The notes beneath the pieces are model-generated. The model was not told where the DNA came from. It made no database searches and saw only the letters and a list, made by a program, of their open reading frames with translations. Below are positions 7,991 to 16,093 of a stretch of DNA of 64,000 nucleotides, one piece after another; within the stretch, counting starts at the first letter, position 1, and every line of letters starts with the position of its first letter. This DNA comes from Pseudomonadota bacterium (GTDB lineage Bacteria; Pseudomonadota; Gammaproteobacteria; Steroidobacterales; Steroidobacteraceae): assembly GCA_021805275.1 (NCBI GenBank), contig JAJZFQ010000259.1, positions 1 to 64,000 of the forward strand, given 5' to 3'. Made by a program: the position numbers and the translations under genes.

Positions 7991-8971
7991 ATGGGGCTCG
8001 ATCACACCACGCTGTTGGATGTCTATCGGCGGATGAAGACGATCCGCGAGTTCGAGGAGCGGCTGCACGTGGAAATCGCCACCGGCGAGATTCCGGGCTT
8101 TACGCACCTGTACGCCGGACAGGAGGCCGTGGCGGTGGGCGTGTGCGCGGCATTGACGGACGAGGATTACATCGTCAGCACGCATCGCGGTCACGGCCAC
8201 TGCATCGCCAAGGGCTGCGACGTTACCGGCATGATGAAGGAGATCTACGGACGTCGCGATGGACTGTGCAAAGGCAAGGGCGGCTCGATGCACATCGCGG
8301 ATTTCGACAAGGGCATGCTCGGTGCCAACGCTATCGTCGGCGGTGGGCCGCCGCTCGCCGTGGGCGCCGCCATCGCCTGCCAACTGCGCCGCCCCGCCTC
8401 GGGCGAAGGGCGGGTGAGCGTCGCCTTCGGCGGTGACGGCAGTTGCAACCAGGGCACGGTGTTCGAGGCCATGAATCTGGCGGTGGTGCTCGGCGTGCCA
8501 ACCATTTTCGTCTTCGAGAACAACGGCTACAGCGAGCACACCGGGGCGGACTATGCGGTCGGCTCGAAGGACATCAGCGCGCGCAGCGCGGCGTTCGGCA
8601 TGCCGGCCGAGCGGGTCGACGGAAGTGATTTCTTCGCCGTGCATGCGGCCATGCAGCGCGCGGTGGCTCGCGCGCGCACCGGCGGCGGCCCGAGCACGAT
8701 CGAGGCCACGACGACGCGCTTCTACGGGCATTTCGAAGGCGATCCGCAGAACTACCGCGCCAAGGGTGAAATCGAGCATCAGCGCGCCACGATGGATTGT
8801 CTGACTCGCTTTCGCGCCACGGTGGCGGCCGACGGATCGATTGCGGCCACGGAGCTCGATGCCATCGACCGCGCGGTGCTCCTGGAGATCGATGCGGCGG
8901 TGAGCGCCGCCCGCGCAGCGCCCATGCCGTCGGAGGCCGAGCTGACGACCGACGTGTACATCAGCTACTGA
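7991..8971 (+). CDS. ThDP-dependent 2-oxoacid/acetoin dehydrogenase E1 alpha subunit
   Basis: A 326 aa E1alpha of the AcoA/PdhA type. The thiamin diphosphate motif is complete: GDG at 148-150, 26 residues, then NN at 177-178. With the E1beta and E2 genes downstream it should form a complex that decarboxylates a 2-oxoacid, or cleaves an alpha-hydroxyketone as acetoin dehydrogenase does, passing an acyl group to lipoate. Its place between a Rieske oxygenase and a PQQ dehydrogenase is unusual and argues for a catabolic intermediate rather than pyruvate. ATG 7991 follows AGGGAGGCACC. Confidence 0.92.
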   Translation: MGLDHTTLLDVYRRMKTIREFEERLHVEIATGEIPGFTHLYAGQEAVAVGVCAALTDEDYIVSTHRGHGHCIAKGCDVTGMMKEIYGRRDGLCKGKGGSMHIADFDKGMLGANAIVGGGPPLAVGAAIACQLRRPASGEGRVSVAFGGDGSCNQGTVFEAMNLAVVLGVPTIFVFENNGYSEHTGADYAVGSKDISARSAAFGMPAERVDGSDFFAVHAAMQRAVARARTGGGPSTIEATTTRFYGHFEGDPQNYRAKGEIEHQRATMDCLTRFRATVAADGSIAATELDAIDRAVLLEIDAAVSAARAAPMPSEAELTTDVYISY

Positions 8972-8998
8972 AGCGCCCGATTCGCCAGGACGACAGCC

Positions 8999-10015
8999 AT
9001 GCCACAGCTTTCGATGCGCGATGCCATCAATCAGGCACTGCACCAGGAAATGGAACGGGATCCACGCGTCATCGTGCTCGGGGAGGATGTCTCTGGCGGG
9101 GCGGGCGGAACCGCAGGACAGCGCGAAGCCTCGGGTGGGATCTTCGGCGTCACCAAGGGGCTGCTGCCGCGATTCGGTGCCGGGCGGGTCATCGACACGC
9201 CGATCAGCGAATCGGCCATCGTGGGGGCCGCCGCCGGCGCGGCGCTCGCCGGCCTGCGTCCGGTCGCCGAGCTGATGTTCGCCGATTTCGTCGGCGTGTG
9301 CATGGATCAGATCTACAACCAGGTGGCGAAGTTTCGCTACATGTTCGGCGGCAAGAGCCTCTGCCCGGTCGTCATCCGCATGGCCATGGGCGCGGGAATG
9401 AACATGGGCGCGCAGCACTCCCAGGCCATCTACGGGCTGCTCACGGCGATACCGGGCCTGAAGATCGTGGTGCCCTCGAATGCCCGTGACGCGAAAGGGC
9501 TGCTCATCGAGTCGATCCGCGACGACGATCCGGTCGTGTTCTTCGAGCATAAGGCGCTCTATCCGCGCAAGTGCGAGGTGCCCGAGGAGCCGTTTCGCGT
9601 GCGCTTCGGGGAGGCGAATCTGTTGCGCGAAGGCACCGATGCGACGGTCGTGGCGATCGGCCGCATGGTGGTGTTCGCGGAGAAGGCGCTCGATGCGCTT
9701 GCCAAGGAGGGGGTCAGCTGTGACCTGATCGATCCGCGCACCACCTCGCCGCTCGATGAGGAGACCATTCTGGAGAGCCTGCAGAACACCGGGCGGCTCG
9801 TGGTCGTCGACGAATCGCCGCCGCGCTGCAGCGTCGCCGCCGACATCGCGGCTCTGGCGGCCGGGCGCGGCTTCGGGTCGCTCAAGGCGCCGGTCGTGCT
9901 GGTCACCGCACCGCATACGCCGGTGCCGTTTTCCCCGGCCCTCGAGCGCGCCTACGTGCCCGGTCCGCAGCGTATTGAGGGCGCCATCCGCCAAGTGTTG
10001 GGAAAGAATCGATGA
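8999..10015 (+). CDS. ThDP-dependent 2-oxoacid/acetoin dehydrogenase E1 beta subunit
   Basis: A 338 aa E1beta (transketolase pyrimidine-binding plus C-terminal domain), normal length for AcoB/PdhB. Typical landmarks are VIVLGEDVSGG near residue 25, PISESAIVGAAAGAAL near 66 and the C-terminal VVVDESPPRCSVAADIA. It pairs with E1alpha 27 bp upstream to form the ThDP active site. Its last four bases (ATGA, 10012-10015) contain the start of the E2 gene, showing tight coupling. Confidence 0.92.
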   Translation: MPQLSMRDAINQALHQEMERDPRVIVLGEDVSGGAGGTAGQREASGGIFGVTKGLLPRFGAGRVIDTPISESAIVGAAAGAALAGLRPVAELMFADFVGVCMDQIYNQVAKFRYMFGGKSLCPVVIRMAMGAGMNMGAQHSQAIYGLLTAIPGLKIVVPSNARDAKGLLIESIRDDDPVVFFEHKALYPRKCEVPEEPFRVRFGEANLLREGTDATVVAIGRMVVFAEKALDALAKEGVSCDLIDPRTTSPLDEETILESLQNTGRLVVVDESPPRCSVAADIAALAAGRGFGSLKAPVVLVTAPHTPVPFSPALERAYVPGPQRIEGAIRQVLGKNR

Positions 10016-11238
10016 GCGAGCAGATCCACGCGGTCACGATGCCCAAGTGGGGCATCGAGATGACCGAAGGTACCGTGATTCGTTGGAATGCGTCCGCCGG
10101 GCAGCGCATCGACAAGGGTGAGCCGCTGCTCGAGGTCGAGACCGAGAAGATCGTGAACACGGTCGACTCGCCCTTCAGCGGGACGCTGCGCCGAATCGTC
10201 GCCGAGTCCGGCGAGGTTCGCCCGGTCGGCGCGTTGCTCGCCGTGCTCGCGGAAGACGACGTGAGCGAACGGGCGCTCGGGCGATTCATCGAGGAGTTCA
10301 AGGGCGCACAGGTATCCTTCGAGCCCGAGGGCACGGCAGGGACGAGTGCATCCGCCGCTGTCCATGAGGCGGCGCCCGAGACGGAGGCGGCAGACGAGGA
10401 GCCGCGCGTCAGCCCGCACGCGAAGCGTCTCGCGCAACGCCTGGGCATTGATCTGGCACGCGTCCGCGGCAGCGGCCGCAACGGCCGGATCACGCGCGAG
10501 GACGTCGAGGCGCTTGCGGCGCAGTCGGGCGCGGCTGCCTCGGTAGCGGCTGGCGGGGAGGACAACACGGCGGTACGCGTGCGACTCTCGCCCACCCGCA
10601 TCACCATCGCGCGCCGATTGCTCGAGTCCAAACAGACGATCCCGCATTACCGCCTGAGTATCGACGTGCGGGCCGCAGCGCTGGTGCAGCGAGCGGCGCA
10701 GGTGACACGGGAAGCGGGCCGGCGGATCACGGTGAACGATCTGCTGGTGCGCAGCTGCGCGCTCGCGCTCGGGCGCCATCCGGAACTCAATGCCTGGCTC
10801 GAAGGCGAGGAGATGGTGCGTTTCGCCCGGGCCGACGTGGCCGTCGCCGTGGCCACGGCCAACGGACTGATCACTCCGGTGGTGCGCGGGGCTGATGCGA
10901 AGAGTCCGGCCGAGATCGCCGCGGTGACCTCCGAGCTGTTCGAGCGCGCGCGCCGCGGGGAGCTCACCCGCGAAGAGATCAGCGGCGCAACGTTCACGAT
11001 TTCCAATCTGGGCATGTTCGGGCTGCCCCGCTTCGATGCGATCATCAACCCGCCGCAGGTGGCGATTCTCGCAGTGGGCGCGGCGGAGGATCGGGTCGTC
11101 GCGCTCGAGGGGGTTGCGGCAGTCGCGAGGATCATGACCCTGACCCTCTCGGCCGATCACCGGGTGATCGACGGAGCGGTGGGTGCGGCCTTCCTCGGCA
11201 CGCTGCGCGCGCTGATCGAGGAGCCTCAGCGGCTGTAA
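10012..11238 (+). CDS. Dihydrolipoamide acyltransferase (E2)
   Basis: A 408 aa E2 component. One lipoyl domain covers residues 1-80 with lipoyl-lysine Lys46 (ETEKIVN). A hinge leads to an E3-binding domain at about 124-160 (SPHAKRLAQRLGIDL then GRNGRITREDV). The chloramphenicol-acetyltransferase-like catalytic domain ends with DHRVIDG (His383, Asp387). It transfers the acyl group from E1-ThDP to CoA. No E3 (dihydrolipoamide dehydrogenase) gene is in the window; the FAD protein at 32670 is a ferredoxin reductase, so E3 is probably supplied from elsewhere. Confidence 0.93.
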   Translation: MSEQIHAVTMPKWGIEMTEGTVIRWNASAGQRIDKGEPLLEVETEKIVNTVDSPFSGTLRRIVAESGEVRPVGALLAVLAEDDVSERALGRFIEEFKGAQVSFEPEGTAGTSASAAVHEAAPETEAADEEPRVSPHAKRLAQRLGIDLARVRGSGRNGRITREDVEALAAQSGAAASVAAGGEDNTAVRVRLSPTRITIARRLLESKQTIPHYRLSIDVRAAALVQRAAQVTREAGRRITVNDLLVRSCALALGRHPELNAWLEGEEMVRFARADVAVAVATANGLITPVVRGADAKSPAEIAAVTSELFERARRGELTREEISGATFTISNLGMFGLPRFDAIINPPQVAILAVGAAEDRVVALEGVAAVARIMTLTLSADHRVIDGAVGAAFLGTLRALIEEPQRL

Positions 11239-11281
11239 CGGTCAGGCACTGGACAATCGGTTTCTTCTTGGAGGGACAACG

Positions 11282-13189
11282 ATGCGTCGAGTCAGCTTAG
11301 CGGTGCTCATCGGATGCGTGTGGGGTATCGTGCCGGCACTGGCGAGTCCGGTGCCGAGCGGACCGGAGCCGGCGCGCGGCGCGCCGCATTTCGCCTCGGC
11401 CGCTCACGCCACCGATCCGCAGCACTGGCCCGGCGCGCAGGTGTTCGCGCAGCACTGCGCGGCCTGTCATTTGGGCGAAGTGCCGGCGGCGCCGGAGAAG
11501 TTCTTCCTGCAGATGATGACGCCGGGGGCGATCCTCGCGGCGCTCACTCACGGCATGATGATCGAGGAAGCCAAGCCGCTGACCCTGCTGCAGAAGCGCG
11601 AGGTCGCCGAATACCTTTCCGGCCAGCGGCTGAGCGCGAAGCGCAAACAATATCCGCTGCCGCTGTGCACCGGAGCCGCCGCCCGATTTGATCTCGCTCA
11701 GCGACCGGTGCCCTACGGCTGGGGGCTTGATAACTCGCGGTTCATCCCCGGCTCGGTCGCCCAGCTCCCGCCGGCCGAGGTCCCTCGTTTGAAGCTCAAG
11801 TGGGCTTTCGCCTTTCCGCGCGCCCTGCGTGCCCGATCCCAACCGGCGATCGCCTACGGGGCGGTCTATGTCGGCAGCCAGAACGGCACGATCTATGCCC
11901 TCGATCTGTCGAGCGGCTGCGTGCGCTGGACTTACCGGGCCAGCGCCGAGGTGCGTACCGCAATGGTGCTGGCGCCGCCCGGCGGCCACGACCACGGGGC
12001 GCACCTGTATTTCGGCGACATCATCGGCAACGTCTACGCGGTCGATCCGCTCACCGGCCGGTTGCAGTGGCGCAGGAAAGTCACCGCCCATCCCGATGCC
12101 ACGCTGACCGGCACACCGGCCCTGTACGACGGCACGCTGTACGTGCCGGTCTCCTCCCTCGAGGAGGCGACCGCGGCGGCCATTCACAAGCCGTGCTGCT
12201 CGTTCCGCGGTTCCGTCGTCGCCCTGGATGCCCGGACCGGGCAGGTTCGCTGGCGGACCTACACCATCCCGACCCGGCCGCGGGTCGTCGGCAAGACGCG
12301 TGCGGGGGTGGACATTCTCGCACCGTCGGGCGTACCGGTCTGGAACAGCCCGACCATCGATTCGCGGCGCGGCCTGCTCTATGTCGCCACCGGGGACAAC
12401 TACACTTCGCCGGCCGACGACATGAGCGATGCCGTGGTCGCGATGCGGCTCGCGGACGGCAAGATCGTTTGGCACCGCCAACTGCTCGCGGGTGACGCGT
12501 GGAACGTGGCCTGCATGTTCAAGGGCAACCCCAATTGCCCGCGCCAGGACGGGCCGGACGCCGATTTCGGCGCCTCGGTGATCCTAACGAGGCTGCCCAA
12601 TGGCCATCAGGTTCTGCTCGCCGGGCAGAAGAGCGGCGTCGTATACGCGCTGGACCCGGATGCGCGCGGGCGAATCCTGTGGAGGCGTAGCGTCGGGCGC
12701 GGCGGGGTGCAGGGCGGCATCGAATTCGGCATGACGGCCTACGACGGGCGGGTGTTCGTACCGATCTCCGACATGAAGAACGGCCACGACGGGCGCACGT
12801 ATCCCTCGCCGCCCCGTCCCGGGCTGTACGCGCTCGACGCCGCGACTGGGCGTATCCTCTGGTCCCATCCCGCGACCGATTTCTGTCATGGCCGGCCGTT
12901 CTGCGATCCCGGCATCGTGGCGGCCATCACGTCGATTCCCGGGGTGATCATCGCCGGTCACATGGATGGCATGCTCAGCGCCTACGCGGCCAGCACCGGT
13001 AAGCTGCTGTGGCGATACAACACCCTGCGCGCGTTCAAGACGGCCTCCGGTGCGCCCGGCCGAGGTGGATCCTTCGATGGCCCCGGGGCCGTGGTGCGTG
13101 ACGGCTACGTGGTGATCAACTCAGGCTACGGCCTGTATTTCCACATGCCCGGGAACGTGCTGCTGGCGTTCAAGGCCGCCCGGCACTGA
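11282..13189 (+). CDS. Cytochrome c-PQQ dehydrogenase (polyvinyl-alcohol-dehydrogenase-like)
   Basis: A 635 aa periplasmic quinohaemoprotein. A signal peptide (about residues 1-21, ending PALAS) precedes a small cytochrome c domain with Cys59-x2-Cys62-His63 (CAACH). A PQQ beta-propeller follows, with repeated blades such as VYVGSQNGTIYALD and LYFGDIIGNVYAVD. Vicinal Cys305-Cys306 resemble the disulfide of quinoprotein alcohol dehydrogenases. The order (cytochrome c N-terminal) and length match polyvinyl-alcohol dehydrogenase. It probably oxidises a secondary alcohol to a ketone and reduces cytochrome c. It is last in the operon, 43 bp after E2. No PQQ biosynthesis genes are in the window. Confidence 0.85.
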   Translation: MRRVSLAVLIGCVWGIVPALASPVPSGPEPARGAPHFASAAHATDPQHWPGAQVFAQHCAACHLGEVPAAPEKFFLQMMTPGAILAALTHGMMIEEAKPLTLLQKREVAEYLSGQRLSAKRKQYPLPLCTGAAARFDLAQRPVPYGWGLDNSRFIPGSVAQLPPAEVPRLKLKWAFAFPRALRARSQPAIAYGAVYVGSQNGTIYALDLSSGCVRWTYRASAEVRTAMVLAPPGGHDHGAHLYFGDIIGNVYAVDPLTGRLQWRRKVTAHPDATLTGTPALYDGTLYVPVSSLEEATAAAIHKPCCSFRGSVVALDARTGQVRWRTYTIPTRPRVVGKTRAGVDILAPSGVPVWNSPTIDSRRGLLYVATGDNYTSPADDMSDAVVAMRLADGKIVWHRQLLAGDAWNVACMFKGNPNCPRQDGPDADFGASVILTRLPNGHQVLLAGQKSGVVYALDPDARGRILWRRSVGRGGVQGGIEFGMTAYDGRVFVPISDMKNGHDGRTYPSPPRPGLYALDAATGRILWSHPATDFCHGRPFCDPGIVAAITSIPGVIIAGHMDGMLSAYAASTGKLLWRYNTLRAFKTASGAPGRGGSFDGPGAVVRDGYVVINSGYGLYFHMPGNVLLAFKAARH

Positions 13190-13210
13190 GGGCGGCGGCG
13201 CGCCGGACAT

Positions 13211-13228
13211 GCCCCGCACCGGCGGGGC
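13211..13228 (+). terminator. Possible hairpin terminator after the main operon
   Basis: GCCCCGC-ACCG-GCGGGGC forms a 7 bp all-GC stem with a 4 base loop 22 bp after the stop of the PQQ dehydrogenase. No T-run follows, so it would be a weak or Rho-assisted terminator at best. Confidence 0.3.
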
Positions 13229-13316
13229 GTGGGCGGCCGCCCGGGAGCATACCAGTCGCGGCGCGGTGCCGGCGGGCGTAGGGCGCGCGCCGAGGATCTG
13301 GACGAGCCGCAGGGTG

Positions 13317-13610
13317 TCAGGCTACCCAGTCGAACATCTGCAGGTCCATCTCCTGCGCCAGGCAGGCGAGGATCGGCGGCACGAGACGATCGTGGAATGA
13401 CGATTTCTGGTGGGTTTGAAACGCCGCGTCGTCCTTGAAGCGGCCGTAGACGATGTAGGTCGAGGCCTTGGTGCGGTGTCGGATCACGTCGTAGACCAGC
13501 GTGTCCGGCTCGCTCTGGTGAGTCAGCTGCGACAGTTCGCGCTGCAGCTCCTCGAAGCGCTTTTCCATGCCTGGCTTGACGACGAGCGTGGCGACGAAGG
13601 TAGTGGACAT
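13317..13610 (-). CDS. ABM-fold (antibiotic biosynthesis monooxygenase-like) protein
   Basis: A 97 aa dimeric alpha+beta barrel-type protein of the ABM/YgiN-like family. It begins with the usual strand (TTFVATLVVKPGMEKRFEEL) and has the central SEPDTLVYDVIRHRT segment. Members include quinol monooxygenases, but many are small binding or isomerase proteins without known chemistry. It is the last gene of a three-gene leftward operon, 6 bp after the acyl-CoA synthetase, and is paralogous to the ABM protein at the operon's head. Confidence 0.8.
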   Translation of the reverse strand: MSTTFVATLVVKPGMEKRFEELQRELSQLTHQSEPDTLVYDVIRHRTKASTYIVYGRFKDDAAFQTHQKSSFHDRLVPPILACLAQEMDLQMFDWVA

Positions 13611-13616
13611 GTGGCG

Positions 13617-15311
13617 TTACCCCTGCTGAGTGACGCGCTCGAGCTCCGCCAGGAGCTCATCGCGCAGCCGGAACTTCTGGATCTTGCTGGTCGACATCGG
13701 CCAGGCGCTGACGAACCGGACGTGGCGCGGCACCTTGAAGCTCGCGATCTCGCGGCGGCAGAAATCGATCAGCTCCTGCGCCTCCACAGTGGCGTTCTCA
13801 TGGCATTCGACGAAGGCGGCCGCCACTTCCATCAGCCGTGCATCGGGCACGCCGACCACCTGGGCAAGCTTCACCGCGGGGTGGCGCTGCAGGCAGCTCT
13901 CGATTTCGGCCGCAGCGACATTCTCGCCGCCGACCTTGAGCATATCTTTGACGCGACCGTGGAACATCATGGTCCCGGCGGCATCGAGGGAGCCGATGTC
14001 GCCGGTGTGAAACCAGCCCTGCGCATCGAGCGCCTGAGCCGTCTTGTGCGGATCCTTGTAATAGCCCTCGAGCGTGCTGTAGCCGCGCACCAGGACCTCG
14101 CCTCGCGTGCCGGCGGGCACGTCGGCGCCGCTCTGCGGGTCGACGATGCGCACCTGCAGGCCGGGTAACGGCCGGCCCAGCCGACCGATGCGCTCGGCGA
14201 GCGGGTCGTCGAGGCGGCTGGTGGTTACGGTTCCGGCCGTTTCGGTCATGCCGAACGTGCCGACGTACAGCGCATCCGGCATCGCCTTGAGCATCGCCTC
14301 GGCGATCGCCGGCGGCTGGACGGCGAAATTGGAATTCATCAGCTTGATGCGCGAGAGATCCGTCTTCGGGAAGTCAGGATGATGAATCAGGTCCGACATG
14401 ATGGTGACGAAGCACGGGTAGGTCGCCGTGACGCGTTCGTCCTCGAGCATGTGCAGGGCTTTGCCGGCATCGAAATGCGTCATGGTGGCGTAGACGCCCC
14501 CCACATCGAAGATGGCGCACAGCGGCAGGATCGCCGCGATGTGGAACATCGGCAGGGGCGACCAGAACACATCGTCGTGGGTGAGCGAATAGCGATGGCG
14601 CCCGAGCGCGATCGAATTGCGCACCATGGCCTCGTGCGAGAGCAGGCAGCCCTTGGGGTTCGAGGTGGTGCCGGAGGTGTAGAGCATGATCGCCACGTCG
14701 CGCAGGCGCACCTGCAGGCGCGACTCGTGCACGTGATCCTCGCTCCACTGCGCGGCCAGAGCGTCGAATTCGTGCTCGGGAAGGAAGCCGTGGGGCTTCG
14801 AGGCGCCGAGCAGCACCAGATTGCGCAGATGTGGCGCCGCGGCGAGCGACAGGCGGCGCGGATCGCTGGCGTCCTTCAACTCCGGCAGCGCGTTCGTCAG
14901 CCGCTCGACGAAATTCACCTGCTCGGCGATCCGGTCGGTGGTGAACACCGCGACCAGGTCGCCGTTCTCGATGACGTAGGCGAGCTCGTTGTGCCGGTAA
15001 CGCGCATTCATCGGTACTGCGACCGCGCCGCACAGCGCGATGGCGAAGAGCATCTCGACGAATTCGAAGGAGGTCGGCAGCAGCAGCCCCACGTGCTCGT
15101 GCGGCTGCACGCCGAGGGCCTGCAGGCTGCGGGCGCGCCGCAGCGCGTTCGCGGCGAGTTCGCCGTAGGTCATCCGCTGGCCGGGCAGGATGAGCGCCGG
15201 GGAGTCCGGATAGCGGTCAGCGGCCGTCAGCAGCAAATCGCCGAGCGTGGTGACCTGAATCCGCACCGAACGCAGCGACTCGCTGCGTGGAGAGTTCTTA
15301 AGCGGTGACAT
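13617..15311 (-). CDS. AMP-forming acyl-CoA synthetase/ligase
   Basis: A 564 aa ANL-superfamily enzyme that activates a carboxylate to its CoA thioester through an acyl-AMP. The P-loop A3 motif is YTSGTTSNPKG, the A5 region is FGMTETAG, and the C-terminal hinge and lysine region (FHGRVKDMLKVGGENV, SKIQKFRL) is complete. The length suits medium/long-chain or aromatic acid ligases. It sits between two ABM-fold genes, 9 bp after one and 6 bp before the other. It probably activates the transported substrate or a carboxylated ring fragment. ATG 15311. Confidence 0.92.
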   Translation of the reverse strand: MSPLKNSPRSESLRSVRIQVTTLGDLLLTAADRYPDSPALILPGQRMTYGELAANALRRARSLQALGVQPHEHVGLLLPTSFEFVEMLFAIALCGAVAVPMNARYRHNELAYVIENGDLVAVFTTDRIAEQVNFVERLTNALPELKDASDPRRLSLAAAPHLRNLVLLGASKPHGFLPEHEFDALAAQWSEDHVHESRLQVRLRDVAIMLYTSGTTSNPKGCLLSHEAMVRNSIALGRHRYSLTHDDVFWSPLPMFHIAAILPLCAIFDVGGVYATMTHFDAGKALHMLEDERVTATYPCFVTIMSDLIHHPDFPKTDLSRIKLMNSNFAVQPPAIAEAMLKAMPDALYVGTFGMTETAGTVTTSRLDDPLAERIGRLGRPLPGLQVRIVDPQSGADVPAGTRGEVLVRGYSTLEGYYKDPHKTAQALDAQGWFHTGDIGSLDAAGTMMFHGRVKDMLKVGGENVAAAEIESCLQRHPAVKLAQVVGVPDARLMEVAAAFVECHENATVEAQELIDFCRREIASFKVPRHVRFVSAWPMSTSKIQKFRLRDELLAELERVTQQG

Positions 15312-15320
15312 CGCGGCGGC

Positions 15321-15611
15321 TTACAGGGAATCGAAGAATTCTCGAACCCACGTGCCCTCGAGGCACGCGCCGATCTGCGGAGCGATCTGCGCGAGCATCG
15401 CCGAGCTCATGTGGTGGTGCTCGGCCTGCTCGTCCCGAAAGGACTCGAGCACCGCGAAGCGGTTTGGCTCGCGCAGCCGGTAGAATTCGTAGGCCAGGGT
15501 GTCGGGCTCGTTAGCGCGCACGTACTGCTCGAGCGTCTGGCAGTGCGCGATGAATTCCCGCTCGCACTCCGGCTTGACGGTCATTCTCGCGATGAACGTG
15601 ATTTTCGTCAT
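15321..15611 (-). CDS. ABM-fold monooxygenase-like protein
   Basis: A 96 aa protein of the same family as the one at 13317 (TKITFIARMTVKPECEREFI, then NEPDTLAYEFYRLRE), with a His-rich turn EHHHMSS. ATG 15611 is preceded by AGGGGGAAG on the minus strand and replaces an upstream in-frame ATG at 15641. It is the first gene of the leftward operon driven from the operator at 15663. Likely roles are a small oxygenase on a phenol/quinol or a binding protein; the active site cannot be judged from sequence. Confidence 0.8.
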   Translation of the reverse strand: MTKITFIARMTVKPECEREFIAHCQTLEQYVRANEPDTLAYEFYRLREPNRFAVLESFRDEQAEHHHMSSAMLAQIAPQIGACLEGTWVREFFDSL

Positions 15612-15637
15612 GGACTTCCCCCTCGCATGACGCGACA

Positions 15638-15684
15638 TCATAGCCCAGGCGTCCCGTAAAAGAAACAGTCACGCCTGTTTGTTT
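15638..15684 (-). promoter_or_regulatory. Shared operator with leftward promoter
   Basis: AAACAGTCACGCCTGTTTGTTT (15663-15684) is the same palindromic operator as at 21206, with 6 bp arms AAACAG/CTGTTT. On the minus strand a TATGAT -10 lies at 15638-15643, 37 bp from the operator edge, close to the 38 bp spacing of the other copies. The site lies between the leftward ABM/acyl-CoA synthetase operon and the rightward Rieske ferredoxin gene and could control both. Confidence 0.6.
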
Positions 15685-15745
15685 TTGGACGTCTGCGGTA
15701 CAGTAGCATCTTCGGCCCGCTGGGGTCCGTGAGTGGCAGCGAACG

Positions 15746-16093
15746 TTGAGCGACGAGAATTTTCACCCGGTTGTCACCCTCGAGGAACTCCCGGAAGGCG
15801 CCATGCGCTGTCTGACCGTGGCCGGTCGCGAGGTGCTGGTCTGCCGTACGCGCCAGGGTGTGTTCGCCCTCGACAATATCTGCACGCATGCCTACGCGCG
15901 CATGCACGAGGGACGGTTGCGCGGCGTGCGGCTGATCTGCCCGTTGCATGGCGCCTCGTTCGACGTGCGCGACGGCCGGGTGCTCGGTGCGCCCGCGACC
16001 CAGCCGCTGGCGCGGCACGCCGTGCGGGTGCTCGATGGCAGGGTCGAGATCGCCCTCGCACCGGCGGACACCGCGCAGTCCGAGCACTCCTAG
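15746..16093 (+). CDS. Rieske-type [2Fe-2S] ferredoxin
   Basis: A 115 aa electron carrier with cluster ligands Cys46/His48 (CTH) and Cys65/His68 (CPLH), the size of bacterial Rieske ferredoxins such as those of biphenyl or diterpenoid dioxygenases. It should pass electrons from the FAD reductase at 32670 to the Rieske oxygenases at 6622, 21299 and 26142. The start is TTG at 15746; no in-frame ATG precedes Met20, which is too late. It overlaps the converging acyl-CoA dehydrogenase by 4 bp (CTAG). Confidence 0.88.
   Translation: MSDENFHPVVTLEELPEGAMRCLTVAGREVLVCRTRQGVFALDNICTHAYARMHEGRLRGVRLICPLHGASFDVRDGRVLGAPATQPLARHAVRVLDGRVEIALAPADTAQSEHS

Noticed and set aside
7871..9994. 707-codon minus-strand frame over the E1 genes
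   Set aside because: It is a shadow of E1alpha/E1beta; its composition is His/Arg-rich without motifs.
11282..13189. True polyvinyl alcohol degradation
   Set aside because: The dehydrogenase resembles PVA dehydrogenase, but no oxidised-PVA hydrolase is nearby and the operon partners point to another substrate.
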